A stretch of 64,000 nucleotides of DNA from Mikania micrantha (Eukaryota; Streptophyta; Magnoliopsida; Asterales; Asteraceae). The stretch lies in contig CM018694.1 in assembly GCA_009363875.1 (NCBI GenBank), forward strand, positions 27,971,415 through 28,035,414, written 5' to 3'. Shown piece by piece: positions 55,022 through 64,000 of the stretch. How positions within the stretch are numbered: the first letter of the stretch is position 1; each line of letters starts with the position of its first letter. The notes beneath the pieces were generated by a model that saw only the letters and a list, made by a program, of their open reading frames with translations, searched no databases and had not been told where the DNA came from. A program made the translations under genes and the position numbers.

Positions 55022-56221
55022 ATTCACACTCAATAATTGATGAGGTAACCTTCGGCCACCCTTATAGTATTTCAAGGAGAGCCAAGATCTGGGTGTTAGC
55101 CGTTGCTGACATCCCCAATTCGTGGCACAATTTTAAACCAAATAAGGGTGCCATGTAATCCAGGGGGTTTTTTGGTTACAAATTGAATTCCTATAGTATT
55201 AAATGCTAATTTAATAAAATTTGTAGAGAATTCGTTTGATAATTTTATTCATAAATAAATACACATTATATGAGGGTAAACATGTATGTGTGTGTGTGTC
55301 TATATATATAATTAATAATTAAAATAATAATAATAATAATTATTGTTATTGTTATTGTTATTGTTATTCGAGGACTTAATTATGAGAATAGTTCCCAATA
55401 ATATTTTTTTTATGAAAATCTATAAAATATAAAAAAAGGGTGTTATAAAAACATTTGGTTAATAATATATAATAAATAGTTTATTGTGTAAACCTTTCTA
55501 CATAAAATAATAAACTAACTAAAGTTGATGGATTTAAAAGGTAACATGTTGTATCTTAAATGTGAGATGAAAAAAAAGAAAAGAAAAAAAAAACTTAAAA
55601 TAGACAAAATAGAGGAACAGAAAAATGAAGGGTTGAAGTTGCCAAACTTCAAAACCTTTCTTCTTTTTCTTCCTTCATAATACCGATCAAGAGTTCGAAT
55701 GCCTCAAGGGTCGGCGTTTTTCCAAACTCGATCAATCGTGATTCTAAACTCTAAATTCAAAAATATACTCGTTCTTAAATCCAAATCGAATCAATCTACA
55801 CGATTAATTCCTAAAATAGTTGATAAATTACGCCATTACAACTGTATATGATTCGGTTGAAATATAAACGATTAAAAGGAAAGCAAATTGAACAAAATCA
55901 AACAATCAAAATACTTCGCGACCTTGTTCTGAAACAATACACAACAAAAAATCTTTTAAAACGTCTCCAAACTCTGGATCAAATCCAAGACCCAACTTTG
56001 ACTGGTCCTACTCGAACTCTAGAAAAACAAACTCAAACCAGGTAATCCTTTACACCAATTGGCTTGTTTTTACACAAGGATCAAAAGCCCCAACAAACTA
56101 TGGGCTCACGATCATCTCATCGAATGAATTTGATTGGCAATTGAGTTAGGGTTTATATGATTTGGGATCAATCAGAGAATGTGTTTATTATTAATTAAAA
56201 TGAGATCTAATCATCGAACCC
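55022..56221. other. AT-rich intergenic sequence with microsatellites
   Basis: Contains a short (TG)n near 55289, (AAT)n at about 55322-55340 and (TTATTG)n at about 55341-55367. No gene recognised; the small open frame at 55848-56045 has no family resemblance. Confidence 0.6.
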
Positions 56222-56300
56222 CCACCCAACCGAGTGGTAATGTGCTCAGGTGTAGGTCAAGGGATCCGCGTTCGAAACTCGACTTGAGCACCCTTTTCTG
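56222..56300 (+). other. tRNA-derived SINE-like head
   Basis: CCGAGTGGTAATGTG (A-box-like) and CGCGTTCGAAACTC (B-box-like) lie about 35 bases apart, with GTGCTCA/TGAGCAC pairing across the unit. It looks like the polymerase III promoter head of a plant SINE. A clear tail and target duplication were not found. Confidence 0.5.
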
Positions 56301-57408
56301 GTTTTGGCCATTTTAGCATTTTCTAGCCTATTTTCTTTTACAAAAAATTCCTAAAAATCATTCTTTAAATATTCTGTCAATTAATTACAATTCCAGAAAT
56401 TTATTATTGATTTTTATATATTAAAATTGTTTATATTCATAAATGAAATTAAAAAATTAGTTTTAAAAATAAAATAAAATAAAATAATAATAATAATAAT
56501 AAACAAAATGATTTCCTTTTATTATTTTATAAATAACTTGTTATTATAAAGTAATATATATATATATATATATATGCATAGTTACCATTTTATTTAAATT
56601 CTTTTACATGTTAAAATAAGATTTTATATTTAAAAGTCACTTTTTTATTCGAAGATGTTAATTTAAACAAATTAATTTGTTGTTATAAAAACTATGTTTG
56701 GTTTTATAAACTAAAATCAAAATGATTTTTTAAATAATTATTCTAAAAAATAATTTTCATGTTTATCAAATATTTATCCATTTAAGTTATTATTTTAAAC
56801 CATTACAGATTTACATAGAAAGATTTTTAAGTATTTGTTTCTTATAACAAATATTGAAATCAATCATAAATTATTTGAAATAAATTGTTTTAGACCAGTT
56901 CTTAAAACATATTACTTAATCATAAAACTTGTTATTCACAAAACAAATGGTTGGAATTAGGTTATTCAAATGCTATGTAATTCAAATAAACATAGTTATT
57001 TAGTTAAATAAATAAATATTCAAATTTATACCATTCAAACTTAGACATATATTATTCTATGACTTCCATAGTGTGCCCTAGTTCTAAGACAATCAAAACT
57101 TGAACTCTAAGAAATACTAATTTTATTATGCTCTTTGAAACATCAGGTGAAGCACCATCTATTAACCCATTCACTATCAATTTACCACTTGGACTAAGCT
57201 AAGACACCAAGTAAATTTCACTCATACTCCCTCTTTTACATTTTGTACTTTTAGGATGTTACATATGCCATTATTCAATCACACTTTATTCTATAGTCAA
57301 AATCAATTAGATGCAAACTATTAGTCTAAATTGTTTGACTTATGTGCTATGGTATGCCTACTTGTTTATATGTCATATTTATTCTTGTTGTGTCTTGTAT
57401 ATCTAGTA
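56301..57408. other. AT-rich intergenic sequence
   Basis: No gene or transposon end recognised. A short (AT)n tract lies at about 56557-56575. Confidence 0.55.
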
Positions 57409-57614
57409 ACTAGTAGTCTTTGCAATATAATTTAGGTTATTAATTATATGTTGCAAAGGTGAAAGAGCTTATAATCAATATACTAGTAGCCTTTGCACAA
57501 TGCCTTTGGTTATTGTATAAAGCAAAGGTGAAAAACGAGCCGATATTCAATTATTGTAACTAGTAGTATTTCATTAATGACTTATGTCATTAAATTAGTA
57601 AAGGTGAAAGAGCC
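57409..57614 (+). repeat. Three tandem units with conserved borders and different hairpin stems
   Basis: Units start at 57409, 57482 and 57559, each beginning ACTAGTAG and ending AAGGTGAAA followed by a GAGC motif. Between these borders each unit folds into a hairpin, but stem sequences differ: CTTTGCAATATAAT with ATTATATGTTGCAAAG; CCTTTGCACAAT with ATTGT.....GCAAAGG; TTAATGAC with GTCATTAA. 57615-57715 shows nothing further. Confidence 0.75.
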
Positions 57615-57715
57615 AAAGAATTCGTGTTGAACTTGTAGTTATACCTGCATTAGGTTTTATCAATTTGGGCTTTATTTGCATTTAAGTTTAAATCATATTC
57701 ATGTATATATATATA

Positions 57716-59573
57716 CTAGTAAGAAACCCGCGCGATGCGGCGGCGGTGACTAATTAATTTTAAATTGCTAAATATAACAACGCAATTATGATGAAAATTT
57801 AGAGTTGTCAAAAGTATTACATCGCAACCAAAGAAATATAAGCACAAATAAAAAAATCGGTCAAAAAGACATACCTTAAGTTGCAAGAGAAATCCGAGTA
57901 GAACGACAAAAAGCGAACTACAAAAACCAAACGACCCAATGAAAGAAAGGGTGCAAGCAAATATAAATAAATTTATACGTTTAGTTGCATCTATTACAAA
58001 TACAAAACACCAATCACTAATTATAACATCTTAATTTTAAAATGTTATTATAAAACGCGTGTAATAATTGTCCTAGATTTTAAGAAAAATCCAGCATGAG
58101 TCGTCCAAAATACGTAATTTTCCTTACGAAATGTAAACCAGCTATAATCTATTTTTATATAAAATTTAACTACTATTAATAACCCGGTTTGCATCCGATC
58201 GTAGTTAGTAAGCATGTTGCACATACCTTAAGTAGTTATGAAATATAAACCTGTTAAATCAATTAACTTTTAGAAATCAATATCCCACTCTTGTTGATAC
58301 AACATTGTATAATAACATAAGAAAACATGCAAAAATAAGGTGGACCTAGCAAACAACATGGAATATGTGATTGTCAGCCACATCTCAATACAATCAATTG
58401 ACGTACTAAAGATCAATTATCAAGGAAATTTTAACTTTACAATCTAAAATGATTATTATTTAACATCTGTACATATTGCATATGTACATATGGCATCTAA
58501 AATGTAAACCTGTTAAATCCATTTTTTATAACGAACAAACGAATAAACATACCTTAAGTAGAAAAAGAAAATCGAGCAAAATGACATGCACCTACAAAAA
58601 ACAAACGATCAAAACTATTTAGAAATCAATATCTCAATTTTGGAGTCATAAACGCTTTATTTAGGCAACTAATTGAAATCAGAGTGGGTATGAAAGCAGT
58701 CAAGAGTATTATTTGGTCATAGGACCACCTCTAGTTGACAATCAACCAAAAGAAAACAAACAGCCCCGAAACAACCCCTATTGTTCCTTCGTAATTTGTA
58801 GCGCAGTCGAATAGATGGGGCTCCTCCACCCTTCAATAAACGACTCTCAAACCGTGAAACGAGCCCTAAGCTCTAATACCAAGTGATGTATATCATCCTC
58901 AACTTGAATCTCCGGTAAATAATCAAGAAAGAAAGTCACATAATATGAAAAGAAAATTAACCGTTTTCAGAAAGAGAAATGGAAACATTTGAGTAAATAA
59001 CCCACTTTCGTACAATAAACTACTTTATAAAACATGTATGAGATTCAATTTCTGTATCTTTACAAGAATTACATGATTGTTCACGTAAGCCCTGTCATGC
59101 AAAATAGTTGAAGCTTTTTCTGGAATAAGCAAATCCTTGTTCAATTAATTTTATAAATGTGTCAAAGCATAATTAGAAACAAAAATTGAATTAATTCCAT
59201 TCGAGGTTATAATATAAACTGTCTACAACATCTTACTCCAAACTATGATGCATAATGAAAAATTATTGTTGAAGAACATTATAGTTTGGATGTGCAAATA
59301 AGCTTCCTATAATACACAACTTTATTGAAGAAACTTTGATTGCATAAACTGAACCTTAAATCCACAAGACTAGAAGAAACCATAATATTTGTGAACATAT
59401 GAAATATGAACATGAATTATAAATCTATGCAACTAACATGATAAACCATTAATACTTTAAAAACCATAAATTCTTAACCAAAATCTATCTAATAGTATGA
59501 TTTGACGATTTAATTATATGAGACATGGATATATAAACAAATAACATGGATTTTATGTATGTTTTAAAATGAG
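57716..59573 (-). mobile_element. Helitron-type 3' terminus with uncharacterised body
   Basis: On the minus strand a hairpin (CCGC...GCGG, about 57729-57744) is followed by TTTCTTACTAG ending at 57716, with host T next, as at a Helitron 3' end. The 5' TC end was not found, so the right border is arbitrary. Within the block, a stretch at about 57860-57945 recurs in diverged form at about 58550-58612. Near 58870 GCTCTAATACCA resembles a retroelement primer site on the minus strand. No coding sequence. Confidence 0.45.
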
Positions 59574-59584
59574 CATGTTGATAC
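59574..59584 (-). promoter_or_regulatory. Possible primer-binding site
   Basis: The minus strand reads TGGTATCAACA, matching the first eight bases of the initiator tRNA-Met site, four bases from the LTR edge. If real, the LTR to its right is a minus-strand 5' LTR. Confidence 0.45.
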
Positions 59585-59588
59585 CAAA

Positions 59589-62500
59589 ACTGTCTCACCC
59601 CGAGCCGGCGGGCTGGATCAACTTTCCTGTCGGGCGGAAGGTTCTCGGGGCACGATATCGTGAGATAATCGAAATGATCAAATTGTTTACATGGCACATG
59701 ATATATAATGAGAATTGCTAAAATGACATTAATATAGAATTACAAAGTTAAATTATACATTACTTTTTCATAATTTAACTAAGTAAATCTACCCAAAAGA
59801 ATCATTGAGTTTCTATCTTGTATCTGCACAAGATTTACAAAAGATGATTCAAAGTTATGTCATTCAAAAATATGCACAACACAACAGTAATCTAGGTCTT
59901 CTATAAAGTCCTCTAGCTTAAACCCTGATGTCTGGTGACTAAACCTGTTCGTCATCTGAGAAAAACATGCATTTAAAACAAGTCAACACTAGGTTGTTGA
60001 GTTCATAAGTTTAGTATTTGAAAACAGTTGTATTCTTGTCATTCACAAGTAACAATGTCACACACAAGTCTTATTGATATAGTCTCATTTTGTCTCACAC
60101 AATGTCCTCTCCATAGTTATACTTACAAGTAGTAGTCATCCAAATCAAGCATTCTTATATATAGGGCATACGTATCACGAATAAAGCCGCCGGCCCACCA
60201 CATACTTGAATGAATTCAACACCACTTGTACAACCATGGATACCCATTTCTATCTCACATGTGTTCATCCTATATGATATTCAACCCATAAGATGTGTTC
60301 ATCACCCATAGTGTTATATGTATAGAATATAAGTGTTTGAAGGGAATAAGTTACCATAACCTAAGTTATGATAATCCCTTAATGTTTAATGAAAAACAGA
60401 TTTATGAATCTTATCCTTATTATTATGCTTTCCATTGAAGGGTTAACTATAATTTACTTCTAATTATAGAAGTAATAGTTAACTCTTTGATATTTTTCTT
60501 AGCTTGAATGTATAGAGCATAAATGGGACCCATTGTGGTCCTCACGTAATCAGACCACAATGCCTCCAATTTACCTTTATCTCATTTGTGTTCTCATAAA
60601 ATTAGTGCCTTCAACTGAGACTATTACTAGTAATATGACTCGAGAGAAAATCAATTCCTTAATCTACCGGTTAATAGCATCGAAGGATTTAATTACAATT
60701 AGTGTCTGAAGATTAATATCAGCATGTGTCATTTACCAAACCTGACATGATGCCGCCCTATTACCGGTCATACGACACCAGCCTATGATAATGATATACG
60801 AATAACGTACCGACCTCAATCACCGGCTTTTTGCCAAACCTATGGTACCACTACGCTATCTTCGGTTTAGTCACACTAAATGAATGGTAAACGATTTACT
60901 TGTAAGGGACTTACGAGTAGACATGAACTCATGGACACATGATTGATGTGATATAATACAAACAGTCTTAATAGTAATTGGTTATTTTGTTCCCCCAATT
61001 TATTCTTTCAGTGTCATCTGTACTCTCTGTTATGTGTTCTCATTATCCTTAACAAAAGGTTATAAGAACTAGTCTTATCACACAGTGTTAGTAAATGTAG
61101 TGAATGATATAATCATCATGAACTTATGTTATCATGATTATCATTTGTGATGTCACTTGTATTTGTCTCAGTGTTATCTCCTTTTCCTCTTTGTGTTAAT
61201 AACAAGGTGTTATAAGATTGAATCTTAACACACTTATGTTATTCTATTGTGTTGATGAAATCATGAAACTATTTTATCATGATTCATCCCTGATATCTCA
61301 TACATGTCATTTACACACAAGCATACATGTAAAAGAAATATGATAATAAAGATAAAATCTATATTATCTAAAGCACATGATAAATGAAAAAATATACTAA
61401 AACTTTTAAGTAAATAAAAGAGTTAGCATGTTTCTCAACCTCGCATTTAAAATCAAAATATTAGAAAAGGGGCATATGAACTCACCTGGTATTGTAGTGG
61501 TTGACTAAGTAATCACAGAATGCACGTGCTCACTTGTTGTACTGAGGTTTATTCACGACCCTGTGTTTGATTCCAAATTTGTTTGTAACTTATAAGTATG
61601 GGTTTTATTGCGTATGTTAACCCTAAAGTTGGTTAACACCTATAGACCCTTGTTGCTTGTTTAGTCCTAATTCCCTTGCAATGTAGTACACTAACACTTA
61701 ACCAATTTTAGGTTAAATATTAGTATACTGTAACACTCTTTTTTTATGTGTTTTAGATTTGACTTAAAACCTTAAAATGTTTCATAGTTTTTGAAATCAT
61801 CACATTTTCTAAGTGTAACTTAGTACACTAACTTGTATTAACTTAAAAATGATTATCATCATTCTAATATATTAACACAAGTAATGTCTTATAAACTTAG
61901 TTATCTTATATGCAAAATACATGATTAACATGTGTTTTATTAGCTAAATTTAAGTTAGGTTAACACTTTTGAGTGAAAACCCTAGTATTACTTGTTATAG
62001 AAAGTAGTTTACTTAGTCTTTTCTTGTTAAGTTGTAATCACTTATTTAGTTAGTACATCATATACTTAAGAATTATAAATGTTTTAAGATGATTATACAT
62101 ACTTTCGATGGCAACATAGCAAGGTCGATGGGTATAACACTAACCGGTTAACCCTAACCAGCCCCATATACCTTACCATGTTCCCTTCGATATTGTAGTT
62201 CCATTTGTGAACCAAATTAGTTGGTTCTTAGTTTAAATTACTTGGATCACATTATTGAAGTAATATCGATGGTCTTAGAGCTGAGAAGTGGGCATCAAAC
62301 TTAGTAATATCGACCCAAGGCTGGAAAATGAGCTGCCGATATTGATAGTGTCGATGGACACTTAAACTCAGTAGTTCATCATCGATCTTAGGCAATATCG
62401 ATGGCTTCTTTTTCCCCAGACCCTAGGGGAGCTTCGAACTTGCTAATCTCGATGAGGGTCTGTCGAGATTGTCCCCGTCGAACTTGTTAGAGTCGATGAA

Positions 62501-63708
62501 AGTGGCCTGGTTTTTCCTAGGTCATCGATACTAATCATCTCCAAGTTCTTGTATCAATATTGATCCGTTCTTCCATCGATATTAGATCCAACCATTCCAA
62601 ATATTTATGTTGATGTTATCCTATCTTGGAGAACTCAGTTTCGTGTAAATCTAACAAGTTTTGATGGACCAAAATCAAGTTCCAAGTTCACCTAGCTGGG
62701 TTTTGAGAAAACTCCGAAAAACCGAAGATTCAAGCTCAGAATACCTTTGTTTCTGTTGATTCCAAGCCCGATTCTTTGTACTTTCGTGCAGGAAACGTCG
62801 ATAGCTTCGTTTTGATACCAAATTTGAAGGATTTGGCTAAGAATTGGGGGAGATATGATGATTTTTGTGACGGAATTTTAGAGAGAGAAAGGGGTTTCGG
62901 AAATGAGGAGTGAGAGAGAGGTTGTTCGTGTAATAAATGAATGAATTTAATGTTTTTAGGGTTTATATACCCGTTCTTGTTTCGTGTTCATTTCAGATGC
63001 TCGGTTCTTGTTTACGTTACTTTTACGGAACGTAACGCGTTATTTTACGTATGTTTATTAAAATAGTTTTCTTAAATCCTTTTTAATGTGGTTATTCCCA
63101 GTAAATGTTTTCTATTTATTTTCCTTATTTTATTATTCGAAAATGTTTGTTTAATACCGTTTCTTCATATCGTATTACCATCGCGCATATTCCTTCAAAT
63201 CGTCACCCGAACGAACACAACGATAGTTTAACTTTCTGATTTTTGTTTTCTACTTTTCAGTTATTGTTCAGAACGTTAAACCCAGAGATATGTTTGTGTG
63301 AATCGTCACCCACGCAAGCACACTGTCAGTTTATTATTATGAAACGATACTGAACTTTTGTTTTGAATTGGATTTCCTCACTGGCGGACTCAACTAAACT
63401 ACCCTATTTTCACATTGTTATGGATAATTTCACACTGTTTTCTTAATGAATTATCGGCCATCTGATTTCTGTTATTTATGGAAATCAGATTGCAACCAAT
63501 ATGTTCTTTGTCACTTGTTTTCAAACTGTTTTTCACATGAATTGTTGTAATTCTGTATTTAAATTATCATTCAAATACATACAACTGTTAAATGTTTCTC
63601 ATAGTTCTGATGTCACACAAATGTTTAACATATAGTTACTTACACATAGTAATGGTGAAAGTACACATACCGTATGGATTGCCGGACGATCTGGTACTGG
63701 TTGTCACA
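59589..63708 (-). mobile_element. Ty3/gypsy-type LTR, 4.1 kb
   Basis: The plus strand starts TGTCTCACCCCGAGCC and ends GGTTGTCACA. The minus strand therefore begins TGTGACAACC, a common gypsy LTR start. The left end is similar to the inverted LTR fragment at 4865-5219. A degenerate copy of the hairpin with GGGCATACGTA and CCGGCCCACCAC is at about 60145-60215, and ATCGATG words fill about 62260-62590. Flanks are AAAAC and AAACC, near but not exact duplicates, so a decayed solo LTR is possible. No coding sequence is seen in the interior. Confidence 0.7.
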
Positions 63709-64000
63709 AAACCCAATAAATTATCTTTTATTCGAGTTGTCGACATTCTTATAAATCAATACAAAATATTTATACATTATATAAATGACAATATTGGTTA
63801 GAAAACGAATCTTTTGAATATAATATATATGTAATTGATAAACAATGTATTCATATATTTTATAAACATACACGAACCTATTGGTCTTAAACAAATAAAT
63901 GTTTATATATTTAAAGCCACCAAACACTGGCAACAACCAATTTTGGGATAAACCAATAAACACGTAAGATGAGCGTAAGACAATATTTTATAAAACAATA
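63709..64000. other. AT-rich flank, nothing recognised
   Basis: Small open frames here show no family resemblance. Confidence 0.5.

Noticed and set aside
58868..58885. Primer-binding site of another retroelement
   Set aside because: GCTCTAATACCA is close to the tRNA-Met site, but no LTR edge or coding remnant lies beside it.

Overview
The window is nuclear DNA from a flowering plant. Most of it is nested LTR retrotransposons, and there is one intron-containing host gene. The retroelement proteins resemble, from memory, those of the daisy family (Asteraceae), but the sequence alone does not fix the species. No bacterial, organellar, rRNA or CRISPR feature was seen, and no credible tRNA gene.

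Layout. (1) 1-13441 is layered Ty3/gypsy material. It holds a 2.9-kb minus-strand LTR (1168-4040) with its primer-binding site and leader, a hAT-type end, a decayed minus-strand gag (5220-6219), a solo LTR with a 5-bp target duplication (7525-10237), and a minus-strand chromovirus LTR (10310-13246) that has a primer-binding site on one side and a polypurine tract on the other. (2) 13442-39064 is a minus-strand Ty1/copia Sirevirus-like element with an ACGTT target duplication. Its gag and pol are broken but it keeps an intact 1166-codon third ORF. (3) Inside its reverse transcriptase lies a complete plus-strand Sirevirus-like element (21135-32974, target duplication TCTTT). Its two 616-bp LTRs read as identical, gag and pol are open, and it has its own third ORF. 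(4) 39070-42479 is the rest of the interrupted chromovirus: pol fragments and a truncated 5' LTR. (5) 42480-45545 holds an LTR-like fragment and a decayed Tat-lineage gypsy gag-protease. (6) 46523-47062 is a hAT-type MITE with perfect 8-bp target duplications.

(7) 47972-51035 (minus) is the only host gene seen. It is a six-coding-exon gene of 873 codons with two BED zinc fingers, a hAT transposase-like core and a hAT dimerisation region. It matches a conserved plant family of domesticated hAT transposases (Arabidopsis At3g17450 type). A 5' leader intron carries a dispersed repeat.

(8) 52591-64000 is AT-rich. It holds a Helitron with both termini (52591-55021), a tRNA-derived SINE-like head, a three-unit array of hairpins (57409-57614), a second Helitron-type 3' terminus (57716) and a 4.1-kb gypsy LTR (59589-63708).

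The most interesting signals are these. The two divergent Sireviruses share a third-ORF family. In the older element the third ORF is preceded by what looks like a copy of the LTR promoter layout: a palindrome array followed at close spacing by a TATA-like box. Both elements show the same stop, six codons, CAG layout at the gag-pol boundary. Several gypsy copies carry hairpins whose stems differ in sequence but still pair.
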